DNA of 64,000 nt from Maricaulis maris MCS10 (GCF_000014745.1 NC_008347.1:434001-498000), one strand, 5' to 3'. Shown: positions 17,487-27,292, numbered from the stretch's first letter. The notes: generated by a model not told the origin, from the letters alone. Numbers and translations are program-made.

Positions 17487-20165
17487 ATGGTGATGAAGAT
17501 GAAAACCACACGATTTGCGCTCTCGGCTGCGTTGCTGGCGTCCACGACGCTCGTGCCGGTCGCAGCCCTTGCCCAGGACGCCGATGAAGATGTCATCGAA
17601 GTCCGCTTTCAATACATTCCCGACGATCGCCGGGTGACGTCGGAAGTCGCCGCGTCGCTGTCGATCGACGATCTGGCAACAACCGGCGACAGCGATCTCG
17701 CTTCCGCCCTGGTCCGCGTTACCGGCCTGTCCACGGTTGGTGGCCGGTTCGTGGTCGTTCGCGGCCTCAACGAGCGTTACTCCAACACGCTGCTCAACGG
17801 CTCTCCGATGCCGTCGCCGGAACCCTTCCGTCGCGCAGCCCCGCTCGACATCCTGCCGACCAACGTGCTCTCCAACGTGCTCGTCCAGAAAACCTTCTCG
17901 CCGGAATTCCCGGGTGAGTTCGGTGGCGGCGTGATCGGCATCGAAACCGCATCCCTGCCGGACGATCGCTTCTTCAGCGTCTCGATCGGCGCCAGCGGCG
18001 ATACGGTCACGACCGGTAATCACGGCCTCACCTATGGCGGTTCCGATACCGACTGGATGGGCTATGACGACGGTCTGCGCGACATGCCGGACGAACTCGC
18101 GGCGGTGTTCGACACCACCCGCGTCGGCAATAACCTGCCAGCCGCCCAGCAGCAGGCCATCGGCCGCTCGCTGGTCAATTCCGAACTCTGGGTCGTCCAG
18201 CAGATTGACACCGACGCCAACGGCTCGATTTCCATCGAAGCCGGTGAACGTTTTGACTTCGACAACTTCTCGCTTGGTCTTTTGGTCGCCGGCTCGTTCT
18301 CGAACGAGTGGGAGACCCGCGAAGGTCAGCGCGGCAAGGGCGCCATCGGCGCCGGCGACGAGCTGATCTACGAAAACGGACCGCCCAGTGAAGACCGCTC
18401 GGGTCTGGCCCCGGTCGGCGAAGGCATCAACAACTTCTTCGGCACAGAGAACGAGATCAACGCCTCCGGCCTTATCTCGGTCGGCGTTGACTTCTACAAC
18501 GACCACTCGATCAGCTTCCTGTCGATGGCCCTGCGCTCCACCTCGAAAGAGGCCCGGATCGAAGAGCAGTTCAATGCCGGTTCTTCGGCAGTTGTTCGGG
18601 GTGACTACACCGAGTGGTTCGAGCGTCAGGTCCTGTTCAACCAGCTTCGCGGTGAACACCTGTTTGAAAGCCTCGGCGGACTGGCTCTCGACTGGCGCCT
18701 GTCTGATGCCACCGCGACCCGCGACGCGCCTTACCAGCGCTTCGTGAACTACCAGTACGAAGATGTCCCGCAGACCTATCGCTATGAAGGCGACATCAAC
18801 GACAACTTCACGCGCTTCTCGGAAATCGAAGACAGCACGCAGGACGGTGGTTTTGACCTCACCCTGCCGGTGTCCCTCGGTGACTTTGATGCCGAACTCA
18901 AGGCCGGTTACTCCAACACCAGCCGCGAGCGTGATGCCTATACCCGTCAGTTCGCCTTCGAACAGGGTTCCGACGGTATTCCGGCTGACCTCCTGTTCTC
19001 GCGCATTGATTACATCTTTGCCGAGCAGAACATCGTCGACGAGCGCCTGCGTCTCGTTGAGACGGGTGGCCTGACCTTCCCGGAAGCCTATAACGGCCGC
19101 CTTTTCGTCGAAGGTTATTATGCCGGTGTCGATGTCGGTCTGACCGACTTCGTCCGCGCGGCTGTCGGTGTCCGTTTTGAGCAGGGCACACAGAAGGTCG
19201 ACACATTTGCCTTCCCGGCAAACACTGCCGACAGTGGCCAGGTCGAGACCCGGATCGAAGAGGACTATGTCCTGCCGGCCCTGACCCTGACCTGGACCTT
19301 CGCTGACAACCTTCAGCTTCGTACCGGTTACTCCCAGTCGATCGCCCGCCCGCAATTCCGCGAGCTGGCTTTCGCCGAGTTCTTCAACACCGATACGGAC
19401 CAGCGCTTCCAGGGCAACCCGTTCCTCGTGAACACCGAGATCGAGAGCTATGACGCGCGCCTGGAGTATTACTTCGGCCGTGACCAGTTCGTGACCGTCG
19501 GTGCCTTCTACAAGGTCCTGGAAAACCCGATCGAGGAATACATCATCCCGATCGGTGATGGCCTGAACACCTCCTTCATCAACGCGCCGGAAGCGACGTT
19601 GACGGGTGCGGAGTTCGAGTTTGAGAAGTCCTTCGACTTCTCGGATCGCTGGGACGGTGCTTTCTTCAATGACCGTGAGTGGTTCATTAAGACGAACTAC
19701 ACCTACATCCAGTCTGAAGTGACTGCTGACGGCACGGTCACGATCGCCCAGGGTGCCTTTGGCAGCCCGTCGGCGATCGAGCTGAATGCCGCCGGCTTCG
19801 TGCAGGACGGTCGCGCCCTTCAAGGCCAGTCGGAGCACCTGTTCAACCTGCAGGTCGGTTTCGAAACCTTTGACGGTCGTGCCCGCGGTGCCCTGCTGTA
19901 CAACTTCACCGGTGAACGGTCCCGTGCCGTGGCCAACCTGTCGGACAATCTCCCCGAGATTTCCGAGCAGCTGCCGGCCTCGCTCGACTTCGTCTACTCC
20001 CGCACGCTCGAACTGGGCGGGAATGACTGGGACTTCGGTTTCTCCGTCCGCAATATCCTGGGCGAAGACTATGAAGCCACCCAGTCCGCCGGCGGCGTTG
20101 AACTGCCGGTCGACACCTATGATATCGGGACCTCGCTGAGCCTTTCGGTCAGCCGGACCTGGTAG
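17487..20165 (+). CDS. TonB-dependent receptor paired with the duplicated lipoprotein
   Basis: About 892 residues. The signal peptide (MKMKTTRFALSAALL, cleavage near AALAQ) is followed by a plug with LASALVRVTGLSTVGGRFVVVRGLNERYSNTLLNG and FSPEFPGEFGGGVIGIET, then a long barrel ending SLSVSRTW with the terminal aromatic residue of outer-membrane barrels. Four in-frame ATGs (17463, 17487, 17493, 17499) are possible. 17463 abuts the preceding hairpin, so 17487 or 17493 is favoured, but no start has a good ribosome site. Lipoproteins of this kind commonly sit beside such receptors, and the pair probably forms a surface capture-and-import complex. The ligand is unknown; context suggests phosphate-bearing compounds. 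Confidence 0.92.
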   Translation: MVMKMKTTRFALSAALLASTTLVPVAALAQDADEDVIEVRFQYIPDDRRVTSEVAASLSIDDLATTGDSDLASALVRVTGLSTVGGRFVVVRGLNERYSNTLLNGSPMPSPEPFRRAAPLDILPTNVLSNVLVQKTFSPEFPGEFGGGVIGIETASLPDDRFFSVSIGASGDTVTTGNHGLTYGGSDTDWMGYDDGLRDMPDELAAVFDTTRVGNNLPAAQQQAIGRSLVNSELWVVQQIDTDANGSISIEAGERFDFDNFSLGLLVAGSFSNEWETREGQRGKGAIGAGDELIYENGPPSEDRSGLAPVGEGINNFFGTENEINASGLISVGVDFYNDHSISFLSMALRSTSKEARIEEQFNAGSSAVVRGDYTEWFERQVLFNQLRGEHLFESLGGLALDWRLSDATATRDAPYQRFVNYQYEDVPQTYRYEGDINDNFTRFSEIEDSTQDGGFDLTLPVSLGDFDAELKAGYSNTSRERDAYTRQFAFEQGSDGIPADLLFSRIDYIFAEQNIVDERLRLVETGGLTFPEAYNGRLFVEGYYAGVDVGLTDFVRAAVGVRFEQGTQKVDTFAFPANTADSGQVETRIEEDYVLPALTLTWTFADNLQLRTGYSQSIARPQFRELAFAEFFNTDTDQRFQGNPFLVNTEIESYDARLEYYFGRDQFVTVGAFYKVLENPIEEYIIPIGDGLNTSFINAPEATLTGAEFEFEKSFDFSDRWDGAFFNDREWFIKTNYTYIQSEVTADGTVTIAQGAFGSPSAIELNAAGFVQDGRALQGQSEHLFNLQVGFETFDGRARGALLYNFTGERSRAVANLSDNLPEISEQLPASLDFVYSRTLELGGNDWDFGFSVRNILGEDYEATQSAGGVELPVDTYDIGTSLSLSVSRTW

Positions 20166-20177
20166 TGTGACAGGACG

Positions 20178-20205
20178 GGGCGGGCCGGTTGGTCCGCCCT
20201 GTTTT
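20178..20205 (+). terminator. Terminator after the second TonB receptor
   Basis: Stem GGGCGGGCC / GGTCCGCCC with one G-U pair (20178-20186 and 20191-20199), loop GGTT, then TGTTTTC. It separates the receptor from the T2SS operon. Confidence 0.75.
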
Positions 20206-20224
20206 CACGACTAAACGATAAACC

Positions 20225-20268
20225 GCGAAACGTCGTAAAACTAACGGCGAAACGTCGTAAAACTGACG
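20225..20268 (+). promoter_or_regulatory. Two 22-bp tandem direct repeats upstream of gspC (operator candidate)
   Basis: GCGAAACGTCGTAAAACTAACG (20225-20246) is followed at once by the same 22 bases with one change, A to G at 20265 (20247-20268). Each copy contains ACGTCGT-AAAA-CTRACGK, heptamers at 11-base period with the same AAAA spacer as the PHO boxes at 31887 and 34878, though the heptamers match CTGTCAY at only 4-5 of 7. The array ends 91 bases before gspC and is likely the operator of the T2SS promoter. Confidence 0.5.
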
Positions 20269-20359
20269 TACAGCGCGTGTATCCGAAACCGATCCCCGAC
20301 GGATCAGCCACCTTTGGTGCGTTCGACGTCACGGGGCGTGCAGACGGGCGCTGGATGCG

Positions 20360-21238
20360 ATGACGCAAACAACAACTACCACACAGGCACAGGGCGGTCG
20401 CAACCGCATGCCGGCGTTGGTGGGCCTCATGATCCGCGCCGCTGAACTGGTCCTGCTCGTTGCCCTCACATTTGTCCTCGCGCGGATGATCTGGCTGGTC
20501 GCCTTTGGTGCCAGTGCCGGCGATTTCCGGCAGGACAGTGTCGACACCGCCACCGTCGCCGGATCCGGCATCGCCTACGACGCCGATCTCAACCGGCTCA
20601 CCCAGACCACGCTGTTTTCCGCCCCTCGTGCTGCCGCCGCCGCCGATGCCGCGCCGGCGCTGGCTCCTGAAACCCGGCTCGCACTGGTCCTGCGCGGCGT
20701 GCGACGCGGCGCGACGGATGACACTGGCGGCGCCATTATCCAGACGCCGGACAACCGACAGCGCTTTTTCCGGGTCGGCTCGGAAATCCTTGACGGCGTT
20801 ACGCTCGACAGGGTGCTGGTCGATCATGTCCGCATCAGCCGCCGCGGCATTGCCGAAGTCCTTTATCTGCGTCCTGAAGCCGCCGCCGCCGCGCGCGAGG
20901 CCGGGGGCGAGCCATCCGCCGCGTCCGGTCGGGCGACGACGCCGACCGGCGCCCCCCGCCGCGGTCAGCTCGAAGACGTCGCCGGCCTGTTCCAGGTTCG
21001 CGCCCGCTATGCCGGCGACACCCTGACCGGCTATCGCATCGAGAGCGGCAATGCCGCCATGCTGTCGGTGCTGGGGCTGCGCGAAACCGACGTGATTACC
21101 GCCATTGAAGGCCGGCCGGTCGCCACGATCGGCGACCTCCAGGCCCTGCTCGACCGCGATGGCGGGAGCAATTCCATCCGTTTCTCCATTTCACGGGGCG
21201 GTCTGCCCCTGACCATTTCGAGGACTTTGCCGCAATGA
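20360..21238 (+). CDS. gspC: Type II secretion protein GspC
   Basis: A 292-residue inner-membrane clamp protein of the T2SS that links the platform to the secretin. One N-terminal helix (about 26-48) is followed by the homology region with YDADLNRLTQTTLFS and LVLRGVRRG (about 72-125), an Ala/Pro-rich linker, and a C-terminal PDZ domain (about 205-285, with GLRETDVITAIEGRPV). It is the first gene of a twelve-gene run in the order C-N. Its stop overlaps the gspD start as ATGA. Confidence 0.9.
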   Translation: MTQTTTTTQAQGGRNRMPALVGLMIRAAELVLLVALTFVLARMIWLVAFGASAGDFRQDSVDTATVAGSGIAYDADLNRLTQTTLFSAPRAAAAADAAPALAPETRLALVLRGVRRGATDDTGGAIIQTPDNRQRFFRVGSEILDGVTLDRVLVDHVRISRRGIAEVLYLRPEAAAAAREAGGEPSAASGRATTPTGAPRRGQLEDVAGLFQVRARYAGDTLTGYRIESGNAAMLSVLGLRETDVITAIEGRPVATIGDLQALLDRDGGSNSIRFSISRGGLPLTISRTLPQ

Positions 21239-23187
21239 CCCAGTTTGCGAAAAACGCCCTGGCCGCCCTGTGTGTGCTGTCTGTCCTCGTGCTGGCGCCG
21301 ATGGCCCGCGCCCAGGACCAGGTGGTCAATTTCAACCAGGCCGAGATCCAGGCGGTCATCGATGATGTCTCGGCGGTGACCGGATACACTTTCATCGTTG
21401 ATCCGAATGTACGCGGTCGGGTGACCATCACCTCGCAGGCGCCGCTGACCTCGGACCAGTATTTCCAGGTCTTCCTGTCGACCATGCGGGTGCATGGCTA
21501 CACCGTGGTGCCGACCGCGTCGGGGGCCTACCAGATCGTCCCGGACCAGGCCGGCGCCCGCTCCGCCAATCCGGTCAATTCCAACCTGCGTGGCGACCAG
21601 TATGTGACCGCCGTCGTGCGTCTGAACCATGTCGCCTCGCGCGATGCGCTCGCCGTGGTGCGGCCCCTGATCGGTGCCCAGGGCAGCGTCAATGCGACCG
21701 AGACCGGCAATGTGCTGGTGATGGTCGACTATGCCGAGAACATCGCCCGCCTGCGCCAGGTCATCCGCGATCTCGACCGTGACACCTCGGTGGTGGAAAT
21801 GGTCGAGCTGACCAATGTCTCGGCCGGCGACATGACACGCATCCTGCAACAGATGCGGACCAGTTCGACGGCGGGCGAGGACGAGACCATTTTCAACGTT
21901 GCCATCGCGCCGATCCCGGCTTCCAACACCGTCCTGCTGCGCGGCAATCGTGACGCCGTTGACCGCATGATTGCCCTGGTGCGCCGGGTCGACAGTGTCA
22001 GCCAGTCGAACCGGAGCTTCCGCGTCATCTATCTCAGCCATGCCGATGGCGAGCATTTGCTGCCGATCCTGCAGCAGGTGGTCGACACCCTGGTGGCAGG
22101 TGAGGGAACGACGCGCGCCCCGTCAGTCTCGCACCATGCCCCCACCAATGCGCTGGTCATCAATGCCGATCCGGACGTGCAGCGCCAGCTCGAACTGGTG
22201 ATCCGCCAGCTCGACATCCGCCGGCCGCAAGTGCTGGTCGAGGGCATCATTGTCGAGATGTCCGACAGCACGGCCCGCGAACTCGGCGTGCAGATGCTGC
22301 TGGCCGGTGGTGAGGGCGACACGCCTTTGGCAATGACCCGCTTCTCCTCCAACAATCCCGACCTGCTGGCCCTGACCGGAGCCGCGACCTCGCCCGGCGA
22401 TGATGACAGCGATCTCAATGTGTCGCTGCGCGATGCGGCGATCAATTCGCTGCTTGGTGCCTCGGGTGGCACGCTGGGCTTTGGCGGCCAGAACGGCAGC
22501 GGCAACCTGTTCGGCCTGGTCCTCAACGCGGTCGAAAGTGACGTCAATTCCAACGTTCTGGCCACGCCCTCCATCATGGCGCTGGACAATGAGGAAGCCT
22601 ATTTCCTGTCCGGTCAGGAAATCCCGGTGACCACCGGCGAGGCGCTTGGCTCGAACAACACCAACCCGTTCCGGACGGTTGACCGCGAAGAGGTCGGTGT
22701 GAAGCTGACCGTCCTGCCGCAGATCACCGAGGGCAATACGGTGCGTCTGCACATCGTGCAGGAAGTCTCCTCGGTGGCGGGTGCGGTCAATGCCGGCTCG
22801 TCCGACCTGATCACCAACAAGCGTGAAATCTCGACGACGGTGCTGGCCGATAATGGCGAGATCATCGTGCTGGGTGGCCTGATCCAGCAGGAAGACGAGA
22901 TCAGCGAGGACGGCGTGCCGGGCCTGCGTCGCCTGCCCGGCGTCGGTCGCCTGTTCCGCTCGGAGGGCTCCACCACCCGCCGCACCAATCTGATGGTCTT
23001 CATCCGTCCGACCATCATCCGCTCAGAGGCCGACATGCAGGCCCTGACCGACAATCGTTATGACTTCATCCGCAATGAGCAGATCGCCGGCAGCCCGAAC
23101 GGGACCAGCTCGCTGGAATCGATTGTCGAGATGATGCTGGTCGAGATGGATGCGCCTGTCGCCACAGCGGAGACGCCGGGTGACTGA
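21235..23187 (+). CDS. gspD: Type II secretion outer-membrane secretin GspD
   Basis: A 650-residue secretin with a signal peptide (cleavage near ARAQD, residue 23). The N0 domain (VVNFNQAEIQAVIDDVSAVTG) precedes three N-domain repeats (about 125-365). The C-terminal secretin core has VNSNVLATPSIMALDNEEA, ISTTVLADNGEIIVLGGLI and VPGLRRLPGVGRLFRS, the standard secretin signatures. It forms the gated outer-membrane channel of the T2SS. Overlaps gspC by 4 bases and gspE by 8. Confidence 0.96.
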   Translation: MTQFAKNALAALCVLSVLVLAPMARAQDQVVNFNQAEIQAVIDDVSAVTGYTFIVDPNVRGRVTITSQAPLTSDQYFQVFLSTMRVHGYTVVPTASGAYQIVPDQAGARSANPVNSNLRGDQYVTAVVRLNHVASRDALAVVRPLIGAQGSVNATETGNVLVMVDYAENIARLRQVIRDLDRDTSVVEMVELTNVSAGDMTRILQQMRTSSTAGEDETIFNVAIAPIPASNTVLLRGNRDAVDRMIALVRRVDSVSQSNRSFRVIYLSHADGEHLLPILQQVVDTLVAGEGTTRAPSVSHHAPTNALVINADPDVQRQLELVIRQLDIRRPQVLVEGIIVEMSDSTARELGVQMLLAGGEGDTPLAMTRFSSNNPDLLALTGAATSPGDDDSDLNVSLRDAAINSLLGASGGTLGFGGQNGSGNLFGLVLNAVESDVNSNVLATPSIMALDNEEAYFLSGQEIPVTTGEALGSNNTNPFRTVDREEVGVKLTVLPQITEGNTVRLHIVQEVSSVAGAVNAGSSDLITNKREISTTVLADNGEIIVLGGLIQQEDEISEDGVPGLRRLPGVGRLFRSEGSTTRRTNLMVFIRPTIIRSEADMQALTDNRYDFIRNEQIAGSPNGTSSLESIVEMMLVEMDAPVATAETPGD

Positions 23188-24703
23188 GACCGCTGATACT
23201 GCATCGGCCCGCACACCGGTCACCTACGCCTTCGCCCGCCAGACGGGCGTCGCCTACCAGCCCGCTGACACGGCCAGCGGCGTCGGCGCCTTCCTGCTGC
23301 GCAGCGGTGCCGACCGTCGTGCCTTGCTGGAATTGCGACGCGTGGTGGGACGGACCTGTCCGGTGCGCGAATGCCCGCCCGGCGAGTATGACCGCGCCCT
23401 GTCGGACATCTATGCCTATTCCGGCCTCGGCGAGGACGCGATCGACAGCGCCGATGAGAGCGATGAAAGCCTGTCGCGCCTGATCGACGAGATGCCGCGC
23501 ACCGAGGACCTGCTCGACAGTGACAGCGATGCGCCGATCATCCGGCTGATCAATGGCATGATCGCCGAGGCCGTGCGGACGGCCGCCTCTGACGTCCATG
23601 TCGAACCCTTCGAGGACCGGGTCTCGATCCGTTACCGGGTCGATGGCGTCTTGCACGAGACGGCCGCCGTGCCGCCGCGTCTGGCATCGCCGCTGGTATC
23701 GCGGATCAAGGTCATGGCCCGCCTCGACATTGCCGAGAAACGCATCCCCCAGGATGGTCGCCTGTCGATCTCGCTGGGCGGGCAGTCGGTCGATGTCCGT
23801 GTCTCCACCCTGCCATCGCGGCATGGCGAACGGGTGGTCCTGCGCCTGCTCGACAATTCCGCAGCGCGCTTCAAGCTCGACGACCTGGGCATGCCGGCGA
23901 CGATGCTGGCCGACATGAAGAAGGCGCTGGCCCAGCCCAATGGCATCATCCTGGTCACCGGTCCGACCGGTGCCGGCAAGACCACAACCCTCTATGCGGG
24001 GCTGAACCTGCTCAATGAGGAAACCCGCAATATCCTCACTGTCGAGGACCCGGTCGAATACGCCATCGACGGGATCGGTCAGACCCAGGTCAATGCCAAG
24101 GTCGGCATGACATTCGCCGCCGGTCTGCGCGCCATCCTGCGCCAGGACCCGGACATCGTCATGGTCGGCGAGATCCGCGATGTCGAGACCGCGCAGATCG
24201 CGGTCCAGGCCAGCCTGACCGGCCATCTCGTCCTGTCGACCGTGCACACCAATTCGGCCGTCGCCGCCATACCGCGCCTGCGCGACATGGGCGTTGAAAG
24301 CTATCTGCTGGCCTCGACCCTGACCGCGATTGTCGCCCAGCGCCTGGTGCGCCGCCTGTGCGGCCATTGCCGCGAGGCCTATACGCCGGACGCCGCCGAA
24401 CTGGCCCTGCTGGGTCTGACCGGGCGGGCCGATGTGACCTTGTGGAAGCCGGTCGGTTGCCCCCATTGCAAGCAGACCGGACATGACGGTCGGACCGGGC
24501 TCTATGAGCTGGTCATGGTCGACGACACATTGCGCAAGCATATCCATGACGATGCCCGCGAGGCCGACATGGCGGCGCACGCCTTCGCCCATCGCCCGAC
24601 CCTGTTCCGCAATGGTGTCGAGCTGGCGCTGGCGGGAACGACCAGCCTGGCCGAAATCCTGCGCGTCTGCCGTGAGGAAGGCGAGCGTCATGCCGGCGTT
24701 TGA
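23180..24703 (+). CDS. gspE: Type II secretion ATPase GspE
   Basis: A 507-residue hexameric ATPase powering the T2SS pseudopilus. Walker A GPTGAGKTTT lies near residue 260, the Asp box nearby, Walker B-like DPDIVMVGEIRD near 325, and His-box LVLSTVHTN after it. A zinc-binding C-terminal insert has two CxxC pairs (LCGHC near 393, GCPHC near 427). GTG 23180 is taken as start because GGAG lies eight bases upstream; an ATG 30 bases earlier (23150) would add an Arg-rich stretch and lie deeper inside gspD. Confidence 0.95.
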   Translation: MTETADTASARTPVTYAFARQTGVAYQPADTASGVGAFLLRSGADRRALLELRRVVGRTCPVRECPPGEYDRALSDIYAYSGLGEDAIDSADESDESLSRLIDEMPRTEDLLDSDSDAPIIRLINGMIAEAVRTAASDVHVEPFEDRVSIRYRVDGVLHETAAVPPRLASPLVSRIKVMARLDIAEKRIPQDGRLSISLGGQSVDVRVSTLPSRHGERVVLRLLDNSAARFKLDDLGMPATMLADMKKALAQPNGIILVTGPTGAGKTTTLYAGLNLLNEETRNILTVEDPVEYAIDGIGQTQVNAKVGMTFAAGLRAILRQDPDIVMVGEIRDVETAQIAVQASLTGHLVLSTVHTNSAVAAIPRLRDMGVESYLLASTLTAIVAQRLVRRLCGHCREAYTPDAAELALLGLTGRADVTLWKPVGCPHCKQTGHDGRTGLYELVMVDDTLRKHIHDDAREADMAAHAFAHRPTLFRNGVELALAGTTSLAEILRVCREEGERHAGV

Positions 24704-25925
24704 GTATGAAGCCCTCGACGCCCGCGGCAAGAAGGCCCGCGGCCTGATCACCGCCGACAGCGCCCTGGCGGCGCGTCGGGTGCTGCGCGGTCGTTCCATG
24801 GCCCCGTTGACGATCCGCCAGGCCGAGACCCGCTCCGGCGCTGGCAGCGGCGAGACGGTCAGCCTGACGGACCGGCTGCGGCGACAGGACCTGTCCTCGC
24901 GCGAACGCATGCTGGTGACCCGTCAGCTGGCCAGCCTGCTGGGGGCCGGCATGCCGGTCGCGGAATGCCTGGGACTGCTCGCCGACCAGGGCGGACGTCA
25001 TCACATGCGGCGCGTCCTGATGGCGGTTCGGGCCCGGGTTTCCGAGGGCGAGCGCCTGTCCGATGCCATGCAGGCCTTCCCCAAATCCTTCCCCGCCGTC
25101 TATCGCGCCATGGTTTCGGCCGGTGAGGTGGCAGGCGGTCTCGACCGGGTCCTGTCGCGTCTTGCCGACTATCTGGAAAAGGAAGAGGCCGTCGCCAACC
25201 GCATCACCGGCGCCCTGGTCTATCCGCTGGTGTTGAGCACGGTGGCCGCGGGGGTAGTGACGCTGTTGATGACCTTCGTGGTGCCGCGCATCGCCGAACA
25301 ATTCACCGGCATGGGCATGACCCTGCCGGCGCTGACCCGTTTCATGATCGCGGTCTCGGGCTTTCTGACTGAAGGCTGGCCATGGATCCTCGGCCTCGTC
25401 CTGGCCCTGGTCATCATCAGCAATATCGTGTTGCGACAGGCCAGCGCGCGCCTGGCCCTGCATCGCGTCCTTGCCGGCCTGCCCGGCCTCGGCGGTTTCC
25501 TGCGCAAGGTCGAGGCGGCGCGTTTTGCCCGTACGATGGGCATTCTGATCGAAAGCGGGGCGATCCTGCCGGACGCCTTGCGTGCGGCGGCCCGGGCGGC
25601 CTCCAACCTGGCCTTCCGTGACCGTCTGGAGCGGGTTCTGGTCGAGGTCGAGAGCGGCCGCGCCCTGACCGAAGCGCTGCGGGCACAGTCCTGGTTGCCG
25701 CCGCTGATGCTGTTCATGGTCGCCGCCGGCGAGCGCTCCGGCGCGCTGGGGGAAATGTTCCGCCGCGCCGCCGACCAGCTTGATCAGGATATCGATGGCG
25801 CCATCGTGGTCGGCCTTAATCTTCTCGAGCCCGGGATCATCCTGCTCCTGGGCATCGTGGTCGTGGTGATCGTCCTGTCGATCCTGCTGCCCATTCTTCA
25901 ACTCAACACTTTGGCCCTAGGCTAG
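24690..25925 (+). CDS. gspF: Type II secretion inner-membrane platform protein GspF
   Basis: 411 residues starting MPAFEYEALDARGKKARG, the standard GspF opening. Two homologous cytoplasmic helical bundles (about 65-190 and 270-375) each end in membrane helices, with three transmembrane segments in all. The motifs LLGAGMPVAECLGLL and GILIESGAILPDALRAAA mark each half. GspF couples the ATPase to pseudopilus assembly. Overlaps gspE by 14 bases; the much longer upstream frame is gspE shadow. Confidence 0.95.
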   Translation: MPAFEYEALDARGKKARGLITADSALAARRVLRGRSMAPLTIRQAETRSGAGSGETVSLTDRLRRQDLSSRERMLVTRQLASLLGAGMPVAECLGLLADQGGRHHMRRVLMAVRARVSEGERLSDAMQAFPKSFPAVYRAMVSAGEVAGGLDRVLSRLADYLEKEEAVANRITGALVYPLVLSTVAAGVVTLLMTFVVPRIAEQFTGMGMTLPALTRFMIAVSGFLTEGWPWILGLVLALVIISNIVLRQASARLALHRVLAGLPGLGGFLRKVEAARFARTMGILIESGAILPDALRAAARAASNLAFRDRLERVLVEVESGRALTEALRAQSWLPPLMLFMVAAGERSGALGEMFRRAADQLDQDIDGAIVVGLNLLEPGIILLLGIVVVVIVLSILLPILQLNTLALG

Positions 25926-25935
25926 GGAGGCGTCG

Positions 25936-26391
25936 ATGACCGACCAACTCGCTCATGACAACACCGACGGGGAAGCCCGCAAGGATGCCGGCTTCTCGCT
26001 GCTGGAAATCCTCATCTCGATCACCATTCTCGGCCTGCTCGCGACCATCGTCGTGATCAATGTCCTGCCGGCCCAGGACCAGGCGATGGTCCAGAAGGCG
26101 CGCACCGATATCGCGACGCTGGAGCAGGCGCTGGATGCCTATCGCATGGACATGCGCGAATATCCGTCCTCCGAGGCCGGGCTGGTGGCGCTGACCACCG
26201 CGCCGCGCGATGCCGGCGCGCGCTATCGCGAAGGTGGCTATATCCGCCGCCTGCCGGATGACCCCTGGGGCAATCCCTACCAGTATATCTATCCGGGCCG
26301 GAACGGCATGCTGGACATTTTCTCGCTTGGCCGTGACGGCCGTGAGGGAGGCGAGGGCCTCGATGCCGATATCGGCAACTGGCAGGGCTGA
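25936..26391 (+). CDS. gspG: Major pseudopilin GspG
   Basis: A 151-residue prepilin. Cleavage is expected after Gly19 in KDAG|FSLLE, with Glu at +5, followed by the hydrophobic helix ILISITILGLLATIVVINVL. The C-terminal part has the GspG features YPSSEAGLVAL, DPWGNPYQY and the calcium-site region with DIFSLGRDGREGGEG. It builds the shaft of the T2SS pseudopilus. Overlaps gspH by one base. Confidence 0.96.
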   Translation: MTDQLAHDNTDGEARKDAGFSLLEILISITILGLLATIVVINVLPAQDQAMVQKARTDIATLEQALDAYRMDMREYPSSEAGLVALTTAPRDAGARYREGGYIRRLPDDPWGNPYQYIYPGRNGMLDIFSLGRDGREGGEGLDADIGNWQG

Positions 26392-26927
26392 TGCCGGCAG
26401 GCCCGACATATCGCGGCCGGGACGCCGGTATCTCGCTGATCGAAATCCTCGTCGGCGTCTCGATCCTGGCGGTCGTGGCCTTTGCCGTGAGCCTGTCGAT
26501 GACGCCGGTCCGTTCGCCCTTGCAGGCGTCAACCGATGCGCTTGCGGCGCGGCTGCAGGTGGCCAGCGAAGAGGCAATCATTTCCGGCGCGCCCATCGGT
26601 CTGGTGATCCATGATTTCGGGGCCGGATATGGCTTCTACCGCTATGTCGACCGGCGCTGGTGGCCGCTCGCCGATCATCCGGCCCTGCAGTCGCGCCTTC
26701 TGCCGGACAGTGTGCGCCTGATTGCGCGTGACGCGATGATTGTCGCCGGCGATGCTGACACGGCCGATGAAAGCCGTGGGCAAGCGGGTGCCATCCCGGT
26801 GATCTGGTTCGATCCGGCCGGCCTGACCGAACCCTTCCGCCTGCGCCTTGAAGCCGCCGGCGAGGCCATTGATCTGGACTGGCAGGCCTCGGGCGGGCTG
26901 GTTGTCCTCGACGGGTCCGCGTCATGA
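26391..26927 (+). CDS. gspH: Minor pseudopilin GspH
   Basis: A 178-residue prepilin-like protein processed after Gly13 (RDAG|ISLIEIL, Glu at +5), followed by one hydrophobic helix and a variable beta domain (GLVIHDFGAGYGFYRYVDRRWWPL). GspH sits in the pseudopilus beneath the tip complex. Assigned by position between gspG and gspI and by the processing motif. Its stop overlaps the gspI start. Confidence 0.88.
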   Translation: MPAGPTYRGRDAGISLIEILVGVSILAVVAFAVSLSMTPVRSPLQASTDALAARLQVASEEAIISGAPIGLVIHDFGAGYGFYRYVDRRWWPLADHPALQSRLLPDSVRLIARDAMIVAGDADTADESRGQAGAIPVIWFDPAGLTEPFRLRLEAAGEAIDLDWQASGGLVVLDGSAS

Positions 26928-27292
26928 CAGGGTCGCGAACCGATAGCGGCTTCTCGCTGATCGAGATGATGGCGGCGCTGGCCGTGGTCGCCATTGCCGG
27001 TCTGGCGCTGATGAGCCTGACCCAGACCACCACCCGCAATGCCGCCGCCGTGGAGCGCCGGGCGCTGGCCGCGCTGGCGGCGGAAAACCTGCTCAATACC
27101 GAATGGTTGCGCGAGGGCATGCCCGAGGCGCGGTCGGGCCGCTACGAGCTGGGCGGGATCGCCTATGACTGGCGCACCCGGGTCGCGCAGACCGGCGAGG
27201 CGGGCTTCGTGCGCATCCATCTGGAGCTGAGCGAGAGCGATCAGGACCAGGTCCTGGCGTCGCTGGACACGTTCCGCCGGGTGACGCCATGA
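26924..27292 (+). CDS. gspI: Minor pseudopilin GspI
   Basis: A 122-residue prepilin processed after Gly9 (RTDSG|FSLIEMM). The conserved sequence AALAAENLLNTEWLREG after the helix and the short length are typical of GspI, which starts the tip complex with GspJ and GspK. Four-base overlaps with both neighbours. Confidence 0.9.
   Translation: MTGSRTDSGFSLIEMMAALAVVAIAGLALMSLTQTTTRNAAAVERRALAALAAENLLNTEWLREGMPEARSGRYELGGIAYDWRTRVAQTGEAGFVRIHLELSESDQDQVLASLDTFRRVTP

Noticed and set aside
17319-19838. 839-codon open frame antisense to the second TonB receptor
   Set aside because: Shadow frame with skewed composition and no domain. The receptor on the plus strand explains the sequence.
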